A model generated the notes under the pieces. That model did no database searches. It had not been told where the DNA came from and worked only from the letters and a program-made list of their open reading frames with translations. Below are positions 50,143 to 59,741 of a stretch of 64,000 bases of DNA, one piece after another. The stretch is from Rhizomicrobium electricum (lineage in GTDB: Bacteria; Pseudomonadota; Alphaproteobacteria; Micropepsales; Micropepsaceae): the NCBI RefSeq assembly GCF_011762045.1, contig NZ_JAASQS010000006.1, forward strand, positions 310,001 to 374,000. The letters run 5' to 3'. The position numbers and the translations under genes are program-made. The number at the start of each line of letters is the position of its first letter. Position 1 is the first letter of the stretch.

Positions 50143-52323
50143 ATGGCGTGGCTTTCCTCCTTGTCGCGGCGGGTTCATCCGTTTTGCCTGGTACGGCCGC
50201 TGCTGCGGCTGTTCTGCCGGGTCAGGGTCAGCGGTCTGGAGAACCTCGCCGCGGCCGGCAACCGGGTGCTGATCGTTGCCAACCACGTGTCGGTCTGGGA
50301 TGCGGTTCTGCTGTCGGCCTTCCTGCCTGGACAGATTCTGTTCGCCATGCCTGCCACCATCGCGACCCGCCGTTGGCTGAAGCCTTATTGGCGGAGTGGC
50401 CACACCCTCGATCAGCGCCATCCGATCACCGCCAAAGTCATGGTGGATGCAATCAAGGCCGGCCGGCCGTGCATGGCTTTCCCGGAAGGCCGTGTTGGGC
50501 GCACCGGCGGCCTGATGAAAATCTACGAAGGCCCCGGCATGATTGCCGATAAGGCCGGTGCCGCGATCGTGCCGATCCGGATCGACGGGCCGCAATACTC
50601 CCATTTCTCCGAACTCGACGGGCGGATCCGCAAACGGCTGTTTCCGAAAATCACCCTGACCGTTCTGCCGGCGGTGAAACTGAACCTGCCGGCGGAGGTC
50701 AAAGGCCATCAGCGGCGGCGGCTTGCCGGATCGCGCCTGCACGACATCATGGAAGCGGCGCTGGTGGCAGGTATACCGGTCTCCACTTTGCTGCGGCAGA
50801 TGCTGGCCAGCCGTGCGGTGCGCGGCGGCGGCAATGCGATCATCGAGGATGCCGCCCGCCAGCCGTTGAGCCACAACGTCTTCGCGGCCAAGGTTTTCAC
50901 CTTGGCGGGCGCGTTGGCGCGCGTCCTGGGCAGCGGCGAAAAGATCGTCGGCATCATGATACCGAACGGCATCCCGAACGCGACCGCGATCTTCGCCGTT
51001 CAGGCAACGGACCGTGTCGGCGCCATGATCAATTTCAGCTCCGGCCCGCGCACTGTGGCGCAGACTTGCCGTGTGGCGAAGATCGCCAGTGTCGTCACCC
51101 TGCGCGCCTTCGTCGCCGCGCAACATCTGGAACCGGTGATCGAGGCGCTGATGCAGAACGCAATCCGCGTGCTCTATCTCGAGGACATTCTGGCCGGCGT
51201 GACCCGGTGGGGCCGCCTTGCCGGTTGGCTGCGCGCGCGATTGCCGGTGGGACTCGCGGCCCATGGCCTGAGCGACGATGCGGATCGTCCGGCAGTACTC
51301 CTGTTCACCTCCGGCACCGAAGGGGCGCCGAAAGGGGTGATGCTGAGCCACCGCAACATCATCACCAATGCCTTCCAATTCGGTATCGCCATCGGTTTTG
51401 GTGCCGGCGACAGCGTGTTCGCCTGTCTGCCGCTGTTTCATTCCTTCGGCCTGACGCTCGGCCTGTTTGCCCCTCTGTTTTACGGCACACGAACGTTTCT
51501 CTATCCCTCGCCGCTGCGCTATCACGACATTCCGGAACTGGTGTACGACACCGGCGCAACCCTGCTGCTCGGCACCGATACCTTTCTCGGCAACTACGCG
51601 CGCAACGCCGCGCCGCACGATTTCTATTTCCTGCGCTTCGCGATCGGCGGCGCGGAAAAGATCAAGCCCGAAACGCGCCGCCTTTGGGCCGAAAAATTCG
51701 GCGTCCGGCTGTTCGAAGGCTACGGCACCACCGAGACCGCGCCCGTCATCAGCGTCAACACGCCGTTGCACTACAAGCCGGGCTCGGTCGGGCGCGCGGT
51801 GTCATGCCTCGACGTGAAGCTGCTGCCGGTGGAAGGCATCAAGGATGGATGCGAGCTTTTGGTGCGCGGCCCCAATTTAATGCTGGGCTATATCAAGGCC
51901 GATCAACCCGGCGTGATCCAACCGGTCAAGGATGGTTGGTATAACACCGGCGACGTGGTGAGCCTCGACGAGACCGGATTCATCACCATTCTCGGCCGCA
52001 CCAAACGCTTTGCGAAGATCGGCGGCGAAATGGTGTCGCTGGGTGCCATCGAGGCGGTGGTCAGTTCGCTCCGGCCGGATTTGCGTCATGCCGTCGTCAG
52101 CGTCCAGCGCACGCGCAAGGGCGAGGTCATCGTTCTGCTGACCGAATCCGGCGAGTTCGAACTGAGCCACCTGCATGCGCCGCTGCGCGCCGCGGGGCTG
52201 ACCAAACTGTCCTTCCCGCGCCACATTATTAAGGTGGCGCAAATCCCATTGCTTGGCTCCGGCAAGACCGATTATGCCGCCGCCGAGCAGATCGCCTACG
52301 ACAGCGAGAATGTGGCGGGGTAA
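50143..52323 (+). CDS. Bifunctional lysophospholipid acyltransferase/acyl-ACP synthetase (Aas-like)
   Basis: A 726-residue fusion. Residues about 15-200 form a PlsC-type acyltransferase with NHVSVWDAV (HX4D) and FPEGRVGRTG. Residues about 230-720 form an AMP-dependent acyl-activating enzyme with P-loop LLFTSGTEGAPKGV, FEGYGTTETAP and GWYNTGDVVSLDETGFI. Aas recycles lysophosphatidylethanolamine at the inner membrane and activates fatty acids on ACP. E. coli Aas has the same order and length (719 residues). The MFS transporter LplT, often a neighbour, is absent. GTG 50140 is an alternative start. Confidence 0.9.
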   Translation: MAWLSSLSRRVHPFCLVRPLLRLFCRVRVSGLENLAAAGNRVLIVANHVSVWDAVLLSAFLPGQILFAMPATIATRRWLKPYWRSGHTLDQRHPITAKVMVDAIKAGRPCMAFPEGRVGRTGGLMKIYEGPGMIADKAGAAIVPIRIDGPQYSHFSELDGRIRKRLFPKITLTVLPAVKLNLPAEVKGHQRRRLAGSRLHDIMEAALVAGIPVSTLLRQMLASRAVRGGGNAIIEDAARQPLSHNVFAAKVFTLAGALARVLGSGEKIVGIMIPNGIPNATAIFAVQATDRVGAMINFSSGPRTVAQTCRVAKIASVVTLRAFVAAQHLEPVIEALMQNAIRVLYLEDILAGVTRWGRLAGWLRARLPVGLAAHGLSDDADRPAVLLFTSGTEGAPKGVMLSHRNIITNAFQFGIAIGFGAGDSVFACLPLFHSFGLTLGLFAPLFYGTRTFLYPSPLRYHDIPELVYDTGATLLLGTDTFLGNYARNAAPHDFYFLRFAIGGAEKIKPETRRLWAEKFGVRLFEGYGTTETAPVISVNTPLHYKPGSVGRAVSCLDVKLLPVEGIKDGCELLVRGPNLMLGYIKADQPGVIQPVKDGWYNTGDVVSLDETGFITILGRTKRFAKIGGEMVSLGAIEAVVSSLRPDLRHAVVSVQRTRKGEVIVLLTESGEFELSHLHAPLRAAGLTKLSFPRHIIKVAQIPLLGSGKTDYAAAEQIAYDSENVAG

Positions 52324-52418
52324 CCTGCGGTGCTCTGCCGTCGGGAGCGCAAGGACACGCTGCCCTTAGTCCGCGGCGCGATGCGTGCGGTTTTTCCGGC
52401 GCGCGCGGGCCCTTCCAG

Positions 52419-53807
52419 TCAGGCTTGCGGCGTGACAATGCGGGCCCGGCGAAGATCCAAAATGAAAATCGAGCCTCCTGCGGGGTTGTCCTGCACGCCG
52501 ACTGTCCCCCCGTGCAATTCGATCGCTTTTGCCGCGATCGCAAGCCCGAGACCCGCGCCGTGCGTCGTGGTGCGATCGCCGCGCCAAAACCGGCGGAAGA
52601 TCATTTCGCGCTCTTCCGGTCTGATCCCCGGCCCCCGATCGGTAACGCGCACCAGACCCTCCGGATCAACATCGACGTCGATTGTCGTGCCTCGCGGCGT
52701 GTATTTGATCGCATTTTCGATGACGTTGCGGACGGCGTGATAGAGGATGGAGGCCTTCCCCCGGATGAGGACGGGGAGCGCGCTCGCCGATAGCGCAATG
52801 TCTTTTCCCTGCACAACCGCGGCCGGTGCGTGGCGTTCGATCACCGAGCTGCACAGCTGATTGAGGTCGATATTCTCCTGTGCGCTGAAATTGCCGTTCT
52901 CGACCTCGGCGAAATCCAGCATCTGCGCGACGATGCGGGTCATGGCATCGACGTCGGCTCGCAACTGGTGCGCCGTCGGATTGTCGCCCAATTCGTCCAA
53001 CCGCATGCGCAGCACGCTGAGCGGCGTGCGCAATTCGTGGGCTGCGTCGGCAGAGAATTCGCGCTGGATCCGGTAACCCTGCTCGACCCGGTCGAGCGCC
53101 ACATTGATCGCATCGACGAGCGGCTGCACCTCGCGCGGCATTCCCTGGGCCGGCAGCCTCACGTCCAGGCGCATCGGTGTGATCGTACGTGCCAGCGCCG
53201 AGGCTTGCACAACCGGCCGTACGGCTTGGCGAACGATGAAATAGCTGGCCGCGATGGCCAGCATCAGGATCGGCAAAGCAAAACCCATCTGTTGCAGGAG
53301 ATAGGCGTTGACGACGCTGATCGCGAACTGATGGGTGTTGGTGGAGGGCTTGACCACCTGGATCCACACCGTGCTGCTGCCGATCTTCACGGGCGCGTTG
53401 AGGCCAATGACGCCCGTTTTCTTGGCGGAGCCCAGAATCGGCGAACGGAAGATGTAGGGGATCCAAGTGTTGCGACGCTCGCGCGGGATGGCTCCGACGC
53501 TTTCGTCGCTCGAGAACAGCGTGCGCCCGGCTTCGTCGGAAATTCGATAAACCACGCTTCCGACGTGCCGGCTGAAGAGTTCGCGGAGATCGTCGGGAAG
53601 GTTGAGCGCGATCGAACCGTCGGGCCGTTGCGTGAGGGCCGCCGCCAATTGACTGATATGGGTCGTGTTCGACTGATTGGCGAAGGTAAATTCCTCGGAA
53701 TGCAGGAAGGCGTTGGCGACGCCGATCAGGGCCGCAACCGAAATGCAGAACGTTGCGATCAGAAGAACCATTATCTGGCTGACGATCGACTTGAACGGCC
53801 GCTTCAT
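52419..53807 (-). CDS. Sensor histidine kinase (EnvZ/QseC type)
   Basis: A 462-residue membrane kinase. TM1 (VSQIMVLLIATFCISVAALIG) and TM2 (ALPILMLAIAASYFIV) enclose a periplasmic sensor domain (about residues 40-185). A HAMP segment and H-box ADAAHELRTPLSVL (about residue 270) follow. The N-box is RNVIENAIKYTP, and G boxes are VTDRGPGI and GAGLGLAIA. It is coupled to its response regulator by a 4-bp overlap (ATGA). The signal is unknown. A TonB-dependent receptor gene diverges from the pair. Confidence 0.92.
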   Translation of the reverse strand: MKRPFKSIVSQIMVLLIATFCISVAALIGVANAFLHSEEFTFANQSNTTHISQLAAALTQRPDGSIALNLPDDLRELFSRHVGSVVYRISDEAGRTLFSSDESVGAIPRERRNTWIPYIFRSPILGSAKKTGVIGLNAPVKIGSSTVWIQVVKPSTNTHQFAISVVNAYLLQQMGFALPILMLAIAASYFIVRQAVRPVVQASALARTITPMRLDVRLPAQGMPREVQPLVDAINVALDRVEQGYRIQREFSADAAHELRTPLSVLRMRLDELGDNPTAHQLRADVDAMTRIVAQMLDFAEVENGNFSAQENIDLNQLCSSVIERHAPAAVVQGKDIALSASALPVLIRGKASILYHAVRNVIENAIKYTPRGTTIDVDVDPEGLVRVTDRGPGIRPEEREMIFRRFWRGDRTTTHGAGLGLAIAAKAIELHGGTVGVQDNPAGGSIFILDLRRARIVTPQA

Positions 53808-54484
53808 CGCGGCACCTCGTGCAGCATGTAGCCGACACCGCGAATGGTATGAATGTTGATGCTCGCGCCGAGGTCGGAGAGAAGCTTGCGCAGGCGGTAG
53901 ATGCTGGCTTCGACGGCATTGGAGCGAACTTCGTCGGACAAACCGTACAAATGGCCTTCCACCACCTCCTTGGGCACGACGCAACCGCAGCGGCGCATCA
54001 GGACTTCCAGCGTTGCGATTTCGCGGGCCGGCAACACCTGGGGCGTATTGTCGATGAACACTTGTTTGACCGCGGAGTCGATCGCGACGTTGCCGAACTT
54101 CAGGGAGCGGCCGACGAACGTGCCTGGACGCCGAAGCAGCGCCAGCAGCCGCGCGTGCAATTCCTCGAAGGCAAACGGTTTGACAAGATAGTCATCGGCG
54201 CCTGAGGTGAGGCCCTCGACCCGGTCGTTGACGCTTCCGCGCGCCGTCAGCACAAGAACGGGCGTCGGATTGTTGCGTGCGCGCAAAGACCGCAACAGCG
54301 CCAGCGCATTGCCGTCCGGCAGGCCGAGATCGAGCACGACGATATCGTAGCAGTTCTGGGCGAGAACTGCGTCCGCGTCCGCCATGGTGCCGACCAGGTC
54401 AACGGTAAAACCCGCAGCGGCAAGCCTGTTTTGCAGCATCGACTGCAAATCTCTGTTGTCTTCGACGATCAGAAGCCGCGTCAT
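53804..54484 (-). CDS. OmpR-family response regulator
   Basis: A 226-residue regulator. The receiver domain has LLIVEDNRDLQSML, phospho-acceptor Asp in DIVVLDLGLPDG (about residue 51), Thr in VLTARG and Lys in DYLVKPFAFEEL. The winged-helix DNA-binding domain ends NAVEASIYRLRKLLSDLGAS and IHTIRGVGYML. It is the first gene of the pair with the sensor kinase. Divergent from the TonB-dependent receptor gene, with 251 bp between the starts, it is a candidate regulator of that gene. Confidence 0.94.
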   Translation of the reverse strand: MTRLLIVEDNRDLQSMLQNRLAAAGFTVDLVGTMADADAVLAQNCYDIVVLDLGLPDGNALALLRSLRARNNPTPVLVLTARGSVNDRVEGLTSGADDYLVKPFAFEELHARLLALLRRPGTFVGRSLKFGNVAIDSAVKQVFIDNTPQVLPAREIATLEVLMRRCGCVVPKEVVEGHLYGLSDEVRSNAVEASIYRLRKLLSDLGASINIHTIRGVGYMLHEVPR

Positions 54485-54735
54485 ATCCCGCCCCCGGCTG
54501 CAGCACCGGCGGTCCGGCATGCAATCCCGCGCAAGCGTACCAAATTGCCGACTCCCGCGCCATGCGACGGCGCGGGTTCGTCAGGTTCGCATCATCTTCG
54601 TCAGTTTCGCGCCAGATCGGGCGCGTATGAGTGCGGCGCTATCCGCAAGTGCTTTTGATAGGCGCGATGATTTCGGAGGCCGGGCGCGGCCGGTGTTGCC
54701 GGACGGGTTCGACACAAAATCAATGGGAGGTGAAT

Positions 54736-57700
54736 TTGTCGTACGAATCTGGAGTCCGGCGTTGTCTGCTGGCTGGCGCGTCGTCGCTGGTGCTGCTCGC
54801 CGGATCGAGCGGGGCGGCTTATGCGCAGGACGGTTCCGGCGAGACGATGGAGACCGTGACGGTCACCGGCTTCAAGGCCAGCCTCGAAAAAGCGCTCGAC
54901 ATGAAGCGCAATTCGCTGAGCGCGTCGGACAGCATCATGGCCGAGGACATCGCGAAATTCCCCGATCTGAACGTTTCGGAAGCGCTGCAGCGCATTCCGG
55001 GTGTTGCCATCCAGCGCGACGGCGGCGAAGGGCGCCAGATTTCCGTGCGCGGCTTGGGTCCGTCGTTCACCCGCGTGCGCGTCAACGGCATGGAGGCGGT
55101 GGCGACCCTGGGTGGAGCGGACAGCGCCGGTAACAGTTCGGGCGGCGCGACGCCGGGGGGCACCAATCGCGGCCGTTCGTTCGATTTCAATATGTTCGGC
55201 TCGGAGCTGTTCACCAATCTGACGGTCTACAAGTCCGCGTCCGCACATCTCGAAGAAGGATCGCTCGGTGCCACTATCGACATGCACACGGCGCGGCCGT
55301 TCGATTTCAATAAGTTTGTGCTCTCGGCGAACGTCGCGGGCGGCTACAACCAGCTCGCCGGATCATTCAATCCGCGCGCTTCGGTCCTGATTTCCGATAC
55401 GATGATGGGCGGCCGTCTCGGGGTTCTGTTCTCGGCATCCTTCGCGGCGCGGCGGTTGATCGAGGACGGCGCCAGTACCGTGCGCTGGCAGAACGACCTC
55501 ACGCAGCGAACCGCCGACGGTACGGCTCCTCATCTCAGCGGCTGCGTTGCCGGTACGACGAGCAGCTGCGCGACCAATCAGCGTTTTGCCAGCGTCATGG
55601 GAAAGACCACGGGCGACGAATACGATTTCGTCAACGAAGGATTCAAGCCGCGCATGCCGCGCTACGATCTCTACCATACCTCGATGAAGCGTTACGGCTT
55701 GTCCGCCGTCGTGCAGTGGGCGCCGCTCGACGGCACCGAGATGACATTGACCAGCCTCTATGCCGATCACGCCTCGACGCGCGAGGAGTCCTATCTCGAA
55801 GTGACCACGCTGAGCACCACGGGAACCACTGCGGGCATCGGCGTCCGTCAGGCCGCCGTGACCGACTATCACCTCGACGCGACGACCAATACCCTCGACT
55901 ATCTGAAGATCAACAACGCCGGCATCCGGGTCGAGAACCGCATCGACCACCTCGATACGCGCTTCATGCAGGAGACGCTCGAGGTAAAGCAGGTCTTCTC
56001 CAGTGCGCTGACGGCCAATCTGCTGTTGGGGTGGACGGAGTCGCATCATCGCAATCCGGTGCAGAATACGATGGTGATGGATCTGCTCAACGTGCAGGGC
56101 TATTCGTACGATTTCCGGGAGTCGTCGAAGGCGCCGCTGCTGGGCTATGGCAACGCCGACGTGACCGCCACCGGAACGACCCTGTGCACCGCTGCGGCGT
56201 CGAGTTGTAACGCTTGGTTCCTGTCGCAGGTTCGCAGCCGTCCGCAGCAGGCCTTCAACAGCTTCCGCAATGCGCAAGGCGACGTTTCATACCAAGCGCT
56301 CTCCTGGCTCAAGCTCACGGCGGGATTCAACGTCAAGAACTTCGGCTTCCGTACCACCGAATACCGCTTCTCCGACGGCAGCACGTCCACCTTCGAGACC
56401 GTGCAGAATCTCTCCGGTACCCTGGCGAGCGCATCGGAGAAGGCCTATCTCGGCACGGTGGGAGATGCCGTGCTGTCCACGCCGGTTTCAAGTTACGTCA
56501 AGAGCGTCTCCATGCCGTCTGCGGGGCTGGGTCTGCCGAAAGGCCTAGTGACGAGCTGGCTGGTTCCCGATACCGCCAGCGCCTTTTCGGCACTGGGCTT
56601 CGATACGCTGCCGCTTGGAACCGGACCGGCAATCGGCAACAACCGCACCACCCACGAGAACAACTACAGCGGTTGGTTCGAGCTGGCCTGGGACACGCTG
56701 TTCTACGGCATGCCGTTCCGTGGCGATATCGGCGGCCGGCTGGTCGAGACCGAACAGACCTCGACCGGAAACAGCTATGACGCTGCCGGCAATTCCGTGC
56801 AGGTCGTGGTGCACAACAACTACCACGACTTCCTGCCGTCGTTTAACGCCGTCTTCGAGCCGACCGATACGTTTTTGATCCGCTTGAATCTCGCCCAGGT
56901 CATGGCGCGGCCCGATCTTGGCGACCTCACAGGCACATCGGTGAGTGTGTCGGGTGCCAACCGGACCATGACGATCGGCAATCCGCATCTGAAGCCGTTC
57001 CGCGCCAGTACCGTGGATCTCGCTTACGAGTGGTACTACCACAAGGGCGCGATGCTCTCGCTGGCGTTCTTCTACAAGAAGATCGGAACCTACGTGCAAT
57101 TGACCAGCAATTCGGCCAGCGGCAATGCATCGACCGGATACCTCTCCTATACGGCTCCGGATGGCGAGTTGTTCGTGCTCAATAACGCCATTCTCAACGC
57201 GGCCTGTGGTGCGGCGACCGGCTGCTCCGCAACGTCGAGCTGGACCGTCTCCAAATCGATCAATACACCGGGCGGCAATGTCCAGGGCGCGGAGATCAAT
57301 TGGCAACAGCCGTTCGATTTTCTGCCCGGACGGCTGGAGAATTTCGGCGTCCTCGGCAACGTCACTTACGTCGACTCCTCGGTCCTGAACGGAACCGACG
57401 CCTCGGCGCGGCGCATCACGATGCTGAACCAGTCGAAGATCAGCTACAACGCCACGCTCTATTACGACGATACGGTGTTCCAGGCCCGCGTCTCGGCAGC
57501 CTACAGAGGGCGTTACACGACGCGAAATCCCGGTCGCAACAACAACGACATCGAAGGGACCGGGGCGACGTTCAATCTCGACGCGTCGGCGAGCTACAAG
57601 ATCGACGAGAACCTGACATTGGCGCTGGACGGGCTCAACCTGACCAATCAGGCGCAGTTCCAGTATGTCGACAGCGTCGAACGGATGTCCGTCAATCACC

Positions 57701-57744
57701 AGACCGGCCGCGAGGTCTACATTGGTCTGCGCTACAACTACTGA
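54736..57744 (+). CDS. TonB-dependent receptor (Caulobacter type)
   Basis: A 1002-residue outer-membrane receptor. TTG 54736 is chosen because GGGAGG stands five bases upstream. A signal peptide (ASSLVLLAGSSGAAYAQ) and TonB box METVTVTGF lead to the plug (about residues 55-190: DIAKFPDLNVSEALQRIPGV, then ISVRGLGPSFTRVRVNGME). The 22-strand barrel ends in a terminal aromatic motif (YIGLRYNY). It has no STN domain, so it does not signal to FecR. The class takes up sugars or other large nutrients. The substrate here is unknown; the divergent two-component system may control it. Confidence 0.93.
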   Translation: MSYESGVRRCLLAGASSLVLLAGSSGAAYAQDGSGETMETVTVTGFKASLEKALDMKRNSLSASDSIMAEDIAKFPDLNVSEALQRIPGVAIQRDGGEGRQISVRGLGPSFTRVRVNGMEAVATLGGADSAGNSSGGATPGGTNRGRSFDFNMFGSELFTNLTVYKSASAHLEEGSLGATIDMHTARPFDFNKFVLSANVAGGYNQLAGSFNPRASVLISDTMMGGRLGVLFSASFAARRLIEDGASTVRWQNDLTQRTADGTAPHLSGCVAGTTSSCATNQRFASVMGKTTGDEYDFVNEGFKPRMPRYDLYHTSMKRYGLSAVVQWAPLDGTEMTLTSLYADHASTREESYLEVTTLSTTGTTAGIGVRQAAVTDYHLDATTNTLDYLKINNAGIRVENRIDHLDTRFMQETLEVKQVFSSALTANLLLGWTESHHRNPVQNTMVMDLLNVQGYSYDFRESSKAPLLGYGNADVTATGTTLCTAAASSCNAWFLSQVRSRPQQAFNSFRNAQGDVSYQALSWLKLTAGFNVKNFGFRTTEYRFSDGSTSTFETVQNLSGTLASASEKAYLGTVGDAVLSTPVSSYVKSVSMPSAGLGLPKGLVTSWLVPDTASAFSALGFDTLPLGTGPAIGNNRTTHENNYSGWFELAWDTLFYGMPFRGDIGGRLVETEQTSTGNSYDAAGNSVQVVVHNNYHDFLPSFNAVFEPTDTFLIRLNLAQVMARPDLGDLTGTSVSVSGANRTMTIGNPHLKPFRASTVDLAYEWYYHKGAMLSLAFFYKKIGTYVQLTSNSASGNASTGYLSYTAPDGELFVLNNAILNAACGAATGCSATSSWTVSKSINTPGGNVQGAEINWQQPFDFLPGRLENFGVLGNVTYVDSSVLNGTDASARRITMLNQSKISYNATLYYDDTVFQARVSAAYRGRYTTRNPGRNNNDIEGTGATFNLDASASYKIDENLTLALDGLNLTNQAQFQYVDSVERMSVNHQTGREVYIGLRYNY

Positions 57745-57750
57745 TTGGAG

Positions 57751-57780
57751 TTCCCGCCGGGATGCGAGTTCCGGCGGGAA
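57751..57780 (+). terminator. Perfect hairpin behind the first TonB-dependent receptor gene
   Basis: TTCCCGCCGG/CCGGCGGGAA is a perfect 10-bp stem with a 10-nt loop, six bases after the stop. No T-run follows. Confidence 0.6.
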
Positions 57781-57819
57781 GACCAAGGCCGCGTCGCGGT
57801 AATCCCTCGTTATGCGGTC

Positions 57820-57863
57820 GGGCGGGCGTCGATTCCCCGTTGACGTCCGCCCTTCGTTTTTCT
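57820..57863 (+). terminator. Rho-independent terminator
   Basis: GGCGGGCGTC pairs with GACGTCCGCC (one mismatch), followed by CTTCGTTTTT. It is the second hairpin behind the TonB-dependent receptor gene and better supported as an intrinsic terminator. Confidence 0.7.
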
Positions 57864-58026
57864 GGTGAGGCGCACAATGCGCCTATTCAAACATAAGACG
57901 AACGAGAGGGCGGATTTCCCTGAGTGGTAACGCTCACGGTTGCCGAAAAACATATCTGCCCGGCCATTCCTCGCCCAACGGCCGGATTTGTATTGCAAAC
58001 GGCGGGATTGGTGCTTTTCTGACACC

Positions 58027-58623
58027 ATGTCACTCAGTAACCACGAACGAACGGAGTGGTTGGCGCGCAACGTTCTGCCGCACGAAGCCCTGGTTCGGGA
58101 CCGGCTGAAACGTCTCTACGTCGCAACGCTCGATGTCGACGACGTGATTCAGGAGATGTACGCGCGCATTCTGGCGGCGCCGTCGCTGGAAAGTGTGCGT
58201 TATCCCCGCCAGTATGCCATTCAAACGGCCCGCGGCATCGTCATCGATCATCTCCGGCGTTCGCGCGTTGTGTCGATCGATGCTTGTGAAAATCTCGAGG
58301 AGCTTGATATTGAGTTTCCCGAGACCAGCGCCGAGGAGCGTCTGGGATTTCGGGGCGAGATTCAGGAAGTTGCCGGTGCTCTGGCGCAGTTGCCGCGGAC
58401 CTGCCGCGAAACCTTGATCCTGCGGCGGGTCGAAGGCCTGTCGCAACGGGAGACGGCGCAACGCCTTGGAGTCACAGAAAAAGTCATCGAAAGCCAGATG
58501 GCTCGTGGGGTTGCCATGCTGGTCAAAGTGTTTGGTCGCGGGGGAAAGTCTCGGGCCCATTCGTCAAATAATCAGGTAGAACGCGTAACTTCGGAAGATG
58601 GGTCAGTTAAACGACGAGATTGA
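58027..58623 (+). CDS. FecI-type ECF sigma factor
   Basis: A 198-residue sigma-70 family protein. The region 2 stretch is DVDDVIQEMYARIL with YPRQYAIQTARGIVIDHLRR, and region 4 is LPRTCRETLILRRVEGLSQR with ETAQRLGVTEKVIESQM. Together with FecR it forms a cell-surface signalling pair. The C-terminal about 25 residues (RAHSSNNQVERVTSEDGSVK) are extra. The gene overlaps fecR by 26 bp. ATG 58027 is chosen at MSLSNHERT. Confidence 0.93.
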   Translation: MSLSNHERTEWLARNVLPHEALVRDRLKRLYVATLDVDDVIQEMYARILAAPSLESVRYPRQYAIQTARGIVIDHLRRSRVVSIDACENLEELDIEFPETSAEERLGFRGEIQEVAGALAQLPRTCRETLILRRVEGLSQRETAQRLGVTEKVIESQMARGVAMLVKVFGRGGKSRAHSSNNQVERVTSEDGSVKRRD

Positions 58624-59635
58624 CAGGACGGCAGCGGAGTGGGCTGCAAAAGTCGCGGGCGGATCGCTATCACTGAGTGAAAGTGAGCGCTTTGAGGCTT
58701 GGCGTGCTGCCGACATCCGGCACGCCGGCGCTTTCGCGCGGGCACAGGCCATTCTCGTGCGTCTCGAGCGGTTGCGGGCGGTGGGCGCCGATGCCTTGCG
58801 CACCACCATCGAGGAGTATCCGGCCGCTGCGACCGATCCGGAGGATTGTGCGGAACCGCAACCTGTTTCCGGGGCTTCGTCGGCAGCAATGCACCCGCGG
58901 CTGTTGATGCGGCGCCGGCTGATGGTGTCGGGCGCGGCGGCCTGTCTGGCGGTGGCCGGACTGGCCGGCGTTTTCCTGCTTCCCGTATCGTCGCAACAGG
59001 AATTTTCGACCGGTCTAGGCGAAGCGCGCCAGGTGCGCTTGAGCGACGGATCGCTGGTGACGCTGAACACCAATTCTAAGATCGTGGTCGCCTATACGGA
59101 CTCCGTCCGGAAGATCCGCCTGATCCAGGGCGAAGCGATCTTCAAGGTCGCCAAGAACAAGCAGCGACCCTTTATCGTCTCGGCACACGATACCGATGTA
59201 CGCGCCGTCGGCACCAGCTTCACGGTGCAACTCCTGCCCGAGAAGCCGGTGCGCATCGTGGTGCAGGAAGGTGTGGTCGAGGTGGTGCGCCGCGATGCGC
59301 CGGCCATCGTGCCGGTACGCGCAAAAGCACAGACCCAGGCGATTGTATCCGGCAGTGCGCCGATCGTGGTGCAGTCGATCGCGCGTCCTGTGGTGGCGCG
59401 TCAGCTGGCATGGCAATACGGCCGTATCGCTTTGGAAAATGAAACGCTGGCCGACGCCGCCGAGGAATTCTCGCGTTATAGTGACACCAGGATCGTCGTC
59501 GACCCGGCGGTTGCGGGACGTACGATTACCGGTTTGTTTGCCGCCGACGATCCGGTTGGTTTTGCCAAGGTGGCCGCGTCGGTGCTCGACCTGCGCGTAG
59601 AAGAAGGACCCAAAGAGGTTCGTATCGTCCGTTAG
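58598..59635 (+). CDS. FecR-type transmembrane sigma regulator
   Basis: A 345-residue protein. A cytoplasmic N-domain (DUF4880-like: WAAKVAGGSLSLSESERFEA, then WRAADIRHAGAFARA) binds the sigma factor. One transmembrane helix lies at about residues 110-130 (LMVSGAAACLAVAGLAGVFL). The FecR domain follows (TGLGEARQVRLSDGSLVTLN, then IVVQEGVVEVV). A C-terminal STN-like part (EFSRYSDTRIVVDPAVAGRT) would contact the receptor's STN domain. It carries the signal from the outer membrane to the ECF sigma factor. Confidence 0.93.
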   Translation: MGQLNDEIDRTAAEWAAKVAGGSLSLSESERFEAWRAADIRHAGAFARAQAILVRLERLRAVGADALRTTIEEYPAAATDPEDCAEPQPVSGASSAAMHPRLLMRRRLMVSGAAACLAVAGLAGVFLLPVSSQQEFSTGLGEARQVRLSDGSLVTLNTNSKIVVAYTDSVRKIRLIQGEAIFKVAKNKQRPFIVSAHDTDVRAVGTSFTVQLLPEKPVRIVVQEGVVEVVRRDAPAIVPVRAKAQTQAIVSGSAPIVVQSIARPVVARQLAWQYGRIALENETLADAAEEFSRYSDTRIVVDPAVAGRTITGLFAADDPVGFAKVAASVLDLRVEEGPKEVRIVR

Positions 59636-59741
59636 ATTGTCGGACAAGTGCCAGGGAAAAAACGTCTGTGCTCGTCAACTGATGTGAGGATCATCTGATG
59701 AGGGCACAAGATCCGCGGGGAAGCGGAATGGGCAGGGGGAT

